This document shows, one piece after another, positions 37,976 through 50,741 of a stretch of 64,000 bases of DNA. How positions within the stretch are numbered: position 1 is the stretch's first letter; each line of letters starts with the position of its first letter. The notes under the pieces were generated by a model. It searched no databases and was not told the origin of the DNA. It was given only the letters and a program-made list of their open reading frames with translations. This DNA comes from Chromera velia (lineage: Eukaryota > Sar > Chromeraceae). The stretch lies in contig JAHBMJ010000035.1 in NCBI GenBank assembly GCA_018398765.1, forward strand, positions 1 through 64,000, written 5' to 3'. The position numbers and the translations under genes were made by a program.

Positions 37976-40900
37976 TTAAGTCTCTTTCTCACCCGATTTA
38001 TCTTTCTCCCCCTTTTCGACTGATCCCGATCCCCCCCCACTTGCGCTCTGCCCTCCCAAAGAAGGGTTGGTGCCTGCAGAAGCGCCAACCGCGCTTCCGC
38101 CCGCTCCCGCAGCGGTTGACGCAGATACTGCAGTTGCGCGTCTCGCCGCGCCAGCAGTCTTCCCCCCCCCCACGCCGGATGAGACTTGAGAAACCTGCGA
38201 TGGCAGCGAGACAGCGGCACTCGACGGCCCTCCTCCAGCTGCTGTTGGGGACGCGCAAGGCGGAGAGGGAGCAGATGCAGAACCCCCAATCGTGGCGCTT
38301 GTCGAAGTCGGAGCAGGTGCTGGTGCGGGCGTAGAGTCCTTCTCTCCGTCTGAGAAGAAAACGATCGCCTCAGGAAGACAGGAGACAGGGAAACGAAAAC
38401 TGAAGGACTGGAAGAGCAAAGTGCCAGAAGGCAAAGACGCGACTGCCTGCTGTCCCCTGTCTTCCTGCCCTCCTCCCGCCGTCTCCCCGGCAGAAGTACC
38501 AGCGGCAGAGGAGGAAGAAGCTGGGGTAGCAGAGACAGTGGCCTGACGATGCGTCTGCTGTTTGTGAGAGAAGGAGCCCCCACTGGGTGACGACGCAGCT
38601 GCTGCAGTCATGTGTCTGTCACACGCGGGAGTTGCAGGTTTCTCTTTTTCTTTCCGTGCATGCCCTTCTCCTGTGACTGCCCTACCACTCCCCACTTGTC
38701 CCCTCTCCTTTTCCTCACTTCCCGTCACCTGGGTGACGCTGCCTCTGAGCCCTCCCTCATGTTCCATGTCTTCTTTTTGCCTCTCCTTCTCCTTTCCGGC
38801 CAGGTACTTTCGGATGGGGAGGATGGAGAGCTCCGAGGAGAGCACCTTCAAGTTCTCAGGGTTTCGGAACGTTGAGGCGATCAGGGTGGGAAACAGAACC
38901 TGAAAAGGAAGGAACAGAGGGGCGTACAGACATACAGACAGAGAAGGGATACGCATGTGATTATGTACACAACTTGACTTACATTCTTGCTGACACACAT
39001 AGTCGGGGGACGGAACGCTCGAGGAGGGAATGAGAACGAGAGTGGAGGGGCTGACGTCCAAAAACCCATGATGGATGTCCAAATGCGGACAGATTGCTTG
39101 GTCAACAGAATGCGACGGAGAAAAGGAAGCGGCAAAGTTGAGAAGGAGAAAACAAAAGGAGGCAGGAGCGAAGCAGAAACAAAAATGGTGTAAACCAACA
39201 ATCCCCTCTCCTACGACCATGACACCCACCTCCTTCAATTTCTCGTCAACGAAATAGTTCATCGGGAGGGATGCCAAGCGTGAGAGGAGGTTCTGCAATG
39301 AAGATAAATGATACAAGTCGTGCAAGGTAAGAAGGAAGAAAGAGCGAAGTGCGACGACCCGCAACGCAGGAGAGACGAGTGCGAGTCAATTCAAAGACAA
39401 AGAAACAGAGAGAAAAAAGAATCACTCACAAGCCCCGTCTTGAGGCGAAATTAAATCAATTGCAAACATAAGAAACAAAGTGACTCACCTGCCCGCTGCC
39501 CACTCTCATGATCGTTTGCCCCTCTGGATTGTCCAGGCAGAAATGTCCCAACAGGAACACAACGTCATGGAGGATGTCCCTGCACACAACACAAAACAAT
39601 AAACAACACGAAGAAAGAGCCTGTATGCAAGACTGGCATGAGAACTATGTACGAAAAGGAGGTACAGACACAGGAAGGAAATAATAGACGCAGAAAGAAA
39701 AAAGGCTGGAGGGAGGGAGGCATCTCTGTTCCTTTTCCTCACCTCCATTCCCTCAATCCAATTCACTCCCTGCTCACTTCACTTCACTTGCAGTCTGCCT
39801 GCCTGCCTGCCTACCTGCAGTCCTCTTGGTGGTCCAGTCGGGGAGTGCAGTAGTCGAGAAGGTAGGCTGCCAGGTGCACAAGCTCGTTGGACTGTCGGCC
39901 GAGGACTCTCTGCGAAGGAGAGGAGAAAAGAAGAAAATTAGGTGATCGAACAGAGAGGAGGAAGTCGAGAGAGAGCAGAACGCACTCACTCGGCTTAGTC
40001 TCCGCGAGAAAGAAATGGGGCAAAGGGGGGCAGAAAGAAAAAAATCCAGAAGTGACTATTAGAACGAGTCCGCCCTCCACGCACAAGCCTCTACCGATCG
40101 ATAGTTTCTAGCCTCCTCTCACACACTCACCTACCTGCATAGACCGAAGTTGCAGCCTGGCCGCATGGTTGATCACCCTCACGACAGCCGCGCAGACCAG
40201 CAGAGACGCCTGGGGGACTCGGGGGGGCAGCACGGCCCTCGGAGGACCGTCAAATAACAGCAGAGAGGCCTGCAGACATGCATACAGAATTCTTTAGAAA
40301 TAAACGTCAAACAACAGCAGGGAGGCCTGCAGGCAGGGAGGGAGGCAGACACGGGGACACAAAGGGCGGGCAGCCAGAAAAGAGACAAAGAAAGAGCAGG
40401 AGTGCAATGGATGGATCAGGAGACAAGACAAGACAACAAAAACTGAGTGAAAGACCTGGAAGGAAGCGTCAGTGGATGAAGACTGAAAGGAAGGACAAAG
40501 AAAGACAAGATCCCTGAGGATTCAATAAGGCCGGGCAAAATCAAGATCACTGGCTGACTGACAGACAGACTGACCATCAGAGTGACGCCCCCAAAAAGGG
40601 CGGTGTCCTCGAAGATCCTGCTCAGGGCAGCAATGGCCAGCTCCTCTCGACTCACAGAGACCTGAAGAGGGGGGGACTTGACCGAAACCGCCCCTGCCGC
40701 CGCCGCCTTTGCTCCTCTAGTGGAAGAGAAGGAAGAGGCACCAGGAGGGCCAGTGACATGGCGAGGGGATGTGGCGCCGCCCCCGACCCCGGTGGTCCCC
40801 CTCGTGCGGAAGGAGGCGCCCCCTCCCCCCCCGCCGCCTCCGCCCCGTTTCGCCCTGGCTGCCTCTGTGCCTCCCTTTTCCTTCTCCCCCCTTTTCTTCT

Positions 40901-43900
40901 GCTGCTGCTGGCCGGTCTTGCTTGCCGATGCAGCAGTCGCCCCTCCCGTCCCACCACCGGAATTCGCAGAAGCACCAGCAGCAGAAGGTTGCTGCTGCTG
41001 GAGGGTGGAGACAGCGGGGGTGATGCCAGAGAGAAGAGCATCCAGGACGGGAGAGGGCGGGCACTTTGGGTGTGAGGTGATGCACCGCCATCTGCACCAG
41101 TGCCTGCAAGTGAAAGTCGAAAGGCAAAAGAAGAGAAACAGGGAAAACAATGCAACGACTGCCAGTGACCCCAAGGACCGCCCATTGGGAGGGGACACAC
41201 GCGCGCACAAGCCGGAGGCGGGGGGGCGAGAGAAAGGAGACAGAGAGCGAGAGAAAGAGAGAGAGAATTTACAGTAGGGAAACGGACTGCGGATGGACAG
41301 ATATAAAGACGAAACGCGAAGAATATAAAGAGACAGGGGCATACTACTTCCCCTTTCTTTGTCCAAGGATCATGACACTCAGTCGTCGACAAAGGACGCA
41401 TCAGCGTTGCGTCCGGAAGACAATTAACTGGATCGTACTGTCGACTCCCTTTCTTTCTCTCTCACCTGCTGAGTTGTCCCATCAGAGCTCCAAGAAAGGA
41501 AGTTCCCTTCACGAGAAGAAGCGGGAGGGAAGAGGACAAATCCAGAGGTCCGGTCACCTTGGAGAACTCGAAGGTCAAGTGGAACGCGAGGCCTGATCGA
41601 ACAGAAGGAATGGAAAAAAAGAGAAGAAGATCATATTGCATCCACTCTCATGTGCGCAAAGAGACCCGACTGGGAGCCCTCTGATCATGAGCCTGTCCTT
41701 TAGAGTTGGTGCGAGGGACCAGGGAAGAGATGACAATATGAAGGGAAAGAAAAAAGAACTGACTCACCCGAGGAAGCTGCAAAGAGAGCGAACTCTTCTT
41801 TCATCCTGTCGAAGAGGAACAGAGAAGAAACCGCAACGCGAGAAGGTGAGAGAGGAGGACCCGCACCTCCACCTGAATTGTGCTGTTGCGTGTGCGTGGG
41901 AGTTTGGGGGGCTATGCTTCCTGCTGTTGCTGGTTTGGCAGGCGATAGGACAGGAGAGCCTGCGAACGCTAGTGTTTGCTTGGCTGTACTGTGATCATCT
42001 CCCGTTTCCCTCTCTTTATCTTTTTCCTTTTCAGCCCCATCCTCTTCCTCTTTCTCCATCTCCCTCTCATGTTTGTTGTCAGGTCTGGAATGCCCAGAAA
42101 GGCTCAAATCGACTGCAGCACTTGCCACCAGGGCGCCACCCTGTTTAAGAAGCAGAGTAATCACGTGAAGCAACTGCGGCTGCACAACACCTGACACAAC
42201 GCCAGAGCGCGCCATCTCCTCCCAGGTATCCTCTACAGAGGACCCTCCAGAGGGCAGGGGGGGCAGGGAGGACCCACTCGCAGTGCCCACTGCCCCACAA
42301 GGAGTGCTCAGACTCTCTGTTGTCTGATGTTGCTGCTGCTGATGCGACGTCTGTTGTGCGAGGTCCCTCTGCTGTTGCACCTCCCTAAAAGGCTCCCCTG
42401 TTGCCAGACGCCTCTCTCCTGCAGGCAGGTCGTGATGAAAGAGAAGAGAAAGACGGTTGAAACAAAATTATGAAGAAAAACAGGGCCACCGAAAGACCTT
42501 TCTGTCACGGGCTTTGCTCCTTTTCCACCCTATTCATTTTTTTTTGCCTTTCCCTGTACGCCGTTCTTCTCGAAAGATCTCCAAAAAATGGACGGGAGAA
42601 ATACCAACACGTAGAAGGATAGTGGCTGTTACGAGAATAAAATGCTCGCTTGATTGAGGACACACGAAAATGTTGCAAGAGGCCCCCCCCGCACGAGGCG
42701 AAGGATGCCCGTGAATGACGAAACTTTTTTTCCGTTGTCGTTCAGGTAATCAATCCACCGCCTCCCACCCCCTTTCCTTTCTCTATTCCTCCCGACCTTG
42801 AAACAGCTCCAAAGCGAAGTCGACTAGGACAGTGGCCCGACCCGTCAGGAGAAGGAAGGACCGACACACGGAGGACTTGGCAAGGAGGCCCAGAAGCTTG
42901 AGGGCAAAACTGCAATCGTGCACGCAAGAACAACCACGCAGGAAAGAACACAAATGATGAGGACAGAAAATAAACTTCCCGTATCACGACAAGCTTCTGT
43001 CTTTCTGACTTATTCGCTCAAGTTGCGGGTCTCTACTCTAGGTTTGTAAAGCAGTGAAGCTCTCTCTCCCTCGCTCTAGGTGATTGAAGGAAGGAAGGAA
43101 GATTGCATGGCTAACGGGCCGACTGACTGACTGACACGATGGTGTCTTTGACAGAAGCGGACGGGAGGTCTGAAGGCACCTGGGACGGCCTCAGTCCCTC
43201 CAGCACCGTCAGGAGGACCGCCGCCCCCCCGAGTCTCAGGAAAGTGGACGTGTCGCCCTCTCGGGAGGCGTCGAGGACCTGCATGAGAGGCGCCACACAG
43301 AGAGAGGAAGGGAGAAAAGAGGGCGATCGAAAGTATAATGAGAGGTAGGCAACCAGACAAAAAGCTGGCAACCAGACAATTGAGAAAGAAGACAGAACGA
43401 GAGAGAAACCAAAAGAGAAGGAAAGGTAGAAAGGGAGGACAACAGAAAAAAAAAGAAAAAAAAAAAAGATGGAAAAGTCTGTCTTTCTGTCCGTGTGTTT
43501 TTGTCTACTTAACTGACTGACAGGCTGACCTTGCAAAGTTCTCTCAGCGTCTGTTCGACCTTGCACATCTCCCAAGAGGAGGGGGAGAGACCGCAGAGCG
43601 CCACCGACTGCTGCGGAGAGAGCGACCCCACTCCTCCTCCCCCTGCTGCTGCTGCAGGAGAGATAGACTGCCCACTGGGGGACGATGAAGGCCCCGTGCC
43701 TGTCGTCTGTCCGCAGGAGGAAGAGGAAGAGGAAGAGGAACTTTCTTTTTCCTTGCCGCCCTGAAGAGAGGCCTGTACAGAGGGGTCCGAGGAGGCCTCC
43801 ACCTGCGGCAGTGCACAGTCCGCGCACACAGAGAACCGAGAGAGCGAACGAGAGAGTGCTACACACACACACGCGCGCGCGCACGCACGCAGACACGCAG

Positions 43901-46179
43901 AAACCTCGACCGAAAGCACTGTAGGAGAGAGCTCAAGGCGACGACTGTGTCCTCATAGCAACCGCCCCACTGTTGCACCCACACAAATATGGCTTTTCAT
44001 TGGCTGCCCCGTTTCCCACCCACACAGGAAAAAACGGTCGGGGAGCGCTGACCGACCAATTGGCGCAACTCCTTCACCAGCTTCCCGACACGTGACCTCT
44101 TCGCACCGGCAGGACCACATCCACACGCATCCAGAGCGCTCCTCTCGTCTGCCAACGCGACAGCCGTCCACCTTTGCAGCTTGCCTTTGCTCCTGCAAAG
44201 CAGAAGAGAAGCAAATAAATGATCATGCTCACTGACGATCTATGCGCTACAACGAAGCGTGTTGCTTTCAAGGAATGGGCGAAGGAGCGCATTTCACCTC
44301 TCTCTGCGCTTCAGGAAACAGAAATAGAATTGCAATCGGTTTGCTACTGACTTGACGGAGAAAGCTTTGAGGGCATCTGCGGCAGCAAGGAGATTCCTTT
44401 GAGATTCCTCCCTTTTTGCCTTCCCCTCCTTGTCTGTTGCATCTTTCTCTTTGTCTTTCTCCTTTGAAGGCAAGCGAAAGAGAAGTGCTTCCTCCTCTCT
44501 TTCTCTTTCCCTCTCCTTCTCCTTTTCTCGCTCGCGCTCGTGCTGTCTGGCTTTGTGGGAGTGAGGGGGAGGAGGTGACGTCGGGCCGTGTTTTTGGGCC
44601 CTCGACTCCGAGGTGGTTGCCGTGGAAGAAGGGAAGGAAGAAGAGGCCCCCCCAGAGGGAATGGAAATGGACGAAGAATGGGGGTCTTCTCCCCCCCCTG
44701 TGTTTGACTTTCTGTTGTGAGTTTGTCTATTGACAAGCTTCCCTCCTGCTCCTGCAGAGAGAGAGGAGTCCTTCTTTGCTCCTGCTCCCCCGCTCTGTTC
44801 TTTCTCTTTCTCCCCTTTTTCCTTCTCGTGCGTTTCCCCTACAGCCTTCTCCTTCTCCCTTCGCTTCTTAGGACCCCCCCCCGTCTTTGTGAGGGATTTG
44901 GTTTCTGGCGCAGTCGTCTCGCTGAGCTCCTTTTCGTTCAGTTTCTCGTCAGTCGGTCTCTCTTCTCCTTCCTCCTTTTCTTTGTCCTTTCCCCCACGCA
45001 ATGCCTTGTCCTTTTCTTTCTGCTTGTCCTTCTTTGCATTCTTTGCGTCCGGCCTTCCCTTCGCAATCGCCAATTCCGACTGTGCATGCGCTTTCCCTCC
45101 CCCATGCAGGTGCTGCTGTTGTCGGGATGTTGCGGCCTCAAGAGAGGAACGACTCGGGTTTACTGCCGTCGGAGGTTGCTGCGTCTTCGTGTTCGCAGCT
45201 CGACCGTTGACTCCGGGGCGGCGCGGCGGCACAAAAATCCATCGGGGCGATTCCGAAAGAGAAAACGTGTGACGTGTCTTGGGGGGCGTCGCCACAGAGG
45301 AGGCCCGGTCCCCTCCCATGAGAGCGCTTGGGGACTTGGGGGGCTGTGAGTCGGGTGCTTCCTTCGGAGAAGAGCCGGGGGCGGCTGAAGAGGCTGGAAT
45401 GCCGCTTCCCGGTCGGCCTGGTGCCATTGCAACACTCGAGGACGGAGACGAGAGGACATTGCCCTCAAATGCCGTCTCCTGTGAATTTTTCCGAACGGAG
45501 ACGCTGGCTGCAGTGCCGGTAACTGTTGCAGATACAGTGAGTGAGTGGGCAGAGAGAACTGAGGCAAAGGAGGAAACAGAGTGAGAGTGAGAACCCTCTC
45601 GAGCGGGCGCCTGACGTTGGAGGGCGTCCATCGGGAGGGATGCCGGGGTCCCTGCTGGCCCTGCCGGGGCCCCTGCAGCTGCTGCGGCAGCAGATTGCCT
45701 TCCTGGTTGTTTTCCTTTTCCTGCATGGGCCTTTCCTCGCTGCTTCTCCTCCTTCTCCTTTTCTTTCTTTGCAGCAGCTGCCGCTGCAGCTGCATAGGTC
45801 GCTTTTGTGTTGGTTGAGGCGTCCTTCATCATCAGAGACGCCCCCCCCGAGTGTTGGCCCTCGTGGCGGTTGGGCTTTGCAGAGGATGAGGAGGAAGAGG
45901 CGGCTCCTGAGTCTCGGTGCTGCAGTCAGTGCGTCGAGTCGAGGAGCAGTCAAAAGCGAAGAGCAAAATTAGGGCTCGGTTCTTCGACCGGCGCGCAAAC
46001 GAACGGAAGACAACGCAGTGGGACGAGAAGGGCAACTTTTGTATTACCCCGGGATAAATTGCCGACAGTTGTTCTCGGTCTCCCTGAACGCGCGTGCGCG
46101 CGCGTGTGTGTGTATCTATGTGTGTGTCTGCCTGTCCGTCTATCTGTCTGTTTGTCTGTATCTCGAGCGAAGGAGACAG

Positions 46180-46214
<35 letters not shown>

Positions 46215-49200
46215 AAGAGGGAGAGAGAGAGAGAGAGAGACAGAGAGAGAGAAAAGCGCAGAGGCAAAGAAACAAGACCCACCCACCAGAGCCGTAACTG
46301 CCGAGACAGACTGGCATTCCAAGTTCTTCTCTGCAGAGGCAGAAGCCCCCCCCGCAAGACCAGAGGAAGAAGCTGGGAAGGATTCATCACCCAGCGCCCT
46401 GGAGGCTGCTCCCTTCTCCTTCTCTTTTTCGGCTTCGGATACAGAGACAGAGACGGTGTGCATGATCGTGGAGGGGGTGCCTGGGGCGCTTCTCTGTCCC
46501 TCCCTTTCCCTCTCTCTGTCCAGAACGTCACCCCGACTTCCCGATCCAGCTGCCCCGCTTCCCCTGTAAATCAGTGAAGCTGCACTCACACACAGAAAGA
46601 CTGTATGTCTTGCTTTTTGCCTTCTTTCTTTTTCGTTTCAAGCAAACAAGAAAGCAGACAGACAGGCAGGCACACAGATTATGCGGTGCCTTTCTTTCCT
46701 TGTCTTTCTGCCGTCAAAACGGAGAAAGAAGAAATGCCTTCCAGACAAAAGAGAAACAATCGGTGACTTCTTACGATTGCAAAGAGAAGAGGAAAACGAA
46801 TACAAATACAAACATTTTACGTTTTGCTTCGCTCTACTCCCATAGCGCTTCTTTCTGGCCTACTGGATTCCTGCCAAGTCTGCTCGTATCCTCGCTCAGA
46901 TGTTAATGTAAGAATATATCCGTACGCACACACAAAAAGAAACACTTGACTCACGCACTCACGCACCCACCCGTCGATGTCTGCCCGCTCCTCTCCTCCC
47001 CCAGAGGTGAACCTTCAGAGTCACCCGTTTGACGCCTATCCTTGTCCCCTTGCCTCCCTTCATGTCCTCTCTCCTGCCGACAGCCACCCCTGTCTTCTCC
47101 CTCTCCAGAGGCACAAAAGGCATCGTCGTCGGAACGCCAAATCCGAGGAGAGGATGAAGGTGTACCGGGCAATCCAGAGTCACCATGTCCTCCCTTTCCG
47201 GGGCCATTCGGGGGAAACGAGGAGACCGCCGCCGGAGGTGAAAGGTCCCCGAGCTCTTCTTGGAGCCGGTGGTCCCTCTGGCAAAAAAAAGAAAAAAAAA
47301 GGGGGGGGAGAATAAGAGAAGTGGGGCATGATGGCAACAGAGATGATTGAGTCTACTTCTCGGGTGCAAAGTCTGCAGCATGGGCGGTCACCCTGCTCAC
47401 TGAATTTCCTTTCTCCCCTTTCGGTCACCTCCCTGCATCTGTTGCGCTCTCCCAGACTTCTGAACGGCGACATGTTTCCCTCTCGAGAACTCACAAACGT
47501 GCGGACATTCTTTCTGGTTGTAGAATGGATCAAATACGCTCAGGGAACGACAAGAGATCGACGCAATTACTGCCTGCCTGACTGCCTGACTGACCCTTGA
47601 GTTGACATAGTGATGAGGAGACCTCTCAGGAGATGAAAACGACCCCCCACAGTCTCCCCTTCTGCTCGACCTCGACAGCCCAAACCCCGTACCGCCCCTG
47701 CCACTTGGGCCCGTGAAGGGCAGAGATGGACCCCCATCCGTCTCCTTCAAAGAGTCCGGACTCACACTCAAACCCATGCTGCAGTGAAAAGCAGGAGTGC
47801 AGGCATGCGTCCATACGGGTGCATCGGTGGATGTATGCGTTTAAAGGGAGCAACAGGGACGGAAAAAACAGAAATCGGTCGACAAGTCAGCAGCAGGCAC
47901 GTCGGGACAAGTCCAGTTGGCAGAGATACGTCTTCGTCCCATGTCTACTGATCACCGAAAAAGAAATCGGAATCAGGTCCTGATTCTCTTCTTTTAGAGA
48001 AGCACCGTCAGAGCCCGAAACACTTTTGACGTCTTTATCCCTCCTCCAACTTCGCCCAGTCTTCTGCTTAAGACACTAGTGACCGTCGTATCATCAAGAA
48101 AAGGCAGTTCAGCAAAAAAAGAGGACACACAAGCTTCCAGTTCCAAGGCAGCTACTGACGGACCGTGCAGCAAGAGAGCGTCTAATTCTGGACTCGGGAC
48201 TGTCCCCTGGACCGGAGCCCTGCACACACTCACACACGCACAGACAGAGGGTGATGGCAACCGAACTAAAAGTTTGGGCATGCAAAAGATTCCCAAACTG
48301 ATTTCTTGTGGACAAGCAGATAGGCAGAGAAAACTGCAGAAGAAGACACAAATATGCGGAGGTGAAGAGAACACAAATATCGCCGCGACCGGAGAGGAGA
48401 TTTATGAACACACAGGAGACAGGAAGTTGTTTTGAAAAGAAATTCATCCGGTTGAATCCCTCTCTTTTGGACTGATCAATAGAATCGATATCAATCACTT
48501 CCCTCCAAAAACAAACAATACAGCAACCGACGAAACCCCAATTTCAAGTCCCGCCGGGTGTTTGGAATTTTTTTTGAAAGGGCTGCTCTTCTTTTGTCCG
48601 CCCTTTCTGGTTATGTCTGTGCGTACCTGCTGTGTGCGCATCACTTTCTTTCTCTGCAGGACTTGAGAGATTCTCCTTTCATCCTCCATCCCCTTCTTTC
48701 GAATGCTTTCCAAGTGGAGTTGGCGTCGCTCTGCTGCCAGCTTTTCTTTTCCCTGCACGCGCACATGCATGCAGTGTTTGTTCATCGATGGGGGCGCAGC
48801 AGAATGAATGTGTGTGTGGTCTGAGTGTGGGGGGAAATCCGAAGAAACCTCCAGCAGCTAGCGTCGAGTGACCTGACAGTCAGTCCTCCACGGAGAGAAC
48901 AGAGAGGCGGGCAACGTATCATACGCAACCTTCTTTCCAGAGTACAGGTGAGCCACGAAGGCGTGGAAACGGAAATGGGTGCCAGAATGAGAAGTTAAAT
49001 GACCCATCGATGGATCAGGAAAAACTCTCGGCTCTCGGGCAAACAGCAAAGTGCAACACCCTCCCTACCATTCAACAACATCCATACAACCCCATGAAGT
49101 CTCCTTGCGGCTTTCACACATGTGTACGCCTGGACACATGGATCACTGTACGCAACATCGTGCGGTTATTCGTGTTTATTGCGTGGAACCATTCATTCAA

Positions 49201-49596
49201 AACCTTCGTCCCGAACCTCTAATTGTCTCCTCTTTTCTTCTTGCGCCTGCGTCTCCTTTTTCCGACGCTGCTGGAGGGCCCTGCACAAAGAAAGGACAAA
49301 AGTGCATCCACACGGTTCCTTCCTCATCCTTTTCGTCCTGTTTTTTGCGGTAAGATGGTGTTGCATGTGATGCTTGTGTAGCCATGGCGAAAGCTTGCAA
49401 GCTCACTGTGGGATGTCAAAGAAGGCCAATTCGCTTCGATGATGTGCGGCTACAGTTCTTCTCCAATTCACATCATGTGCTCTTGGGAGGAGTGAGAGAG
49501 AGAGAAAGAGTTACAACCATACGGAAAGATGATAGCGAAGTTCGAAAAGACAAGATCAGAAGGACACAAACACAGGAAATACGAAAGGAATGGTGT

Positions 49597-49636
<40 letters not shown>

Positions 49637-50706
49637 TCTCTGATACGGGCAAGCAAACCCTGGCTGCAACCTCGCTTCCTCGCTCTCCTTCTTTCCAGAG
49701 AAAAAAGTTCTTCGCTCTTTCACTCTCTCCTTCCCAGTACCTTCTTCTACTCACTGACAGACTCATGCACTCCTTCGCTCCCTCCCTCCCCCCCTGCCAC
49801 ACTGACGCTGAAATCCGTCTCGCTCTGTCCAGCAGTCTCCTTCTGTATTGTCCCTCCCGGCTCTGCCTGCATGAAGAGGCCTGCGCCAGTCTCCCTTCAA
49901 GAACGGCTGCAGGGAGGGATGGGAGGACAGAAGGAAAGAAGAGACAAGGAGGGAGGGGCGGAAGGAAGGGAGGTGCACCACTGATTGTGAAACAGGGAAC
50001 GCTGCATCGGTTAGAAATGAAGAAAAAGGGCTCCTGGATCTCGTTCACCTGTTTGGTCTTCCAGTTCTCCTTTGCAACCCACCCATTTCATCGCCGAAGC
50101 CCAACCGCAGCTTTCGCTGAAAAGCAAAGGGGGGGGGGGGGGNNNNNNNNNNNNNNNNNNNNNNNNNNNNNNNNNNNNNNNNNNNNNNNNNNNNNNNNNN
50201 NNNNNNNNNNNNNNNNNNNNNNNNNNNNNNNNNNNNNNNNNNNNNNNNNNNNNNNNNNNNNNNNNNNNNNNNNNNNNNNNNNNNNNNNNNNNNNNNNNNN
50301 NNNNNNNNNNNNNNNNNGGGGGGGGGGGGGGGCTGGACGTCGGATGAAGAGGCCCGGGAAGGGAACAAAAGAAAGTGGAACCACAATACTTGACAAAATG
50401 ATCATACCAGAAAGGGTGTCCCTACAGTCAGACGACATGGGGCAGAATAGGCGATAAGCAAGAAGTAAATGCAGAAAAAAAGCATCGGGGTTGCGTGAAC
50501 GACAGGGTGCTTGCTTAGCACGGCCACCCTACTGACTGACTGACTGACTGACTGACCAGCGGCATTCTTCCTGAGTTCGTCCTTGATGAAGGCGATGATT
50601 TGCTGCTTGTGGCTTTCTGTCCGTGCTCGTCGGCTCACCTCCCTCAGGGAGGCTTCGTATTGTTCCTTTGCCCTGCAGGAGATGAGAAGAATCAAGTCAA
50701 TCCGGA

Positions 50707-50741
<35 letters not shown>

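Noticed and set aside
44717-45349. Plus-strand frames rich in Ser/Phe/Leu
   Set aside because: They are antisense to a Lys/Glu-rich low-complexity SCAPER exon.
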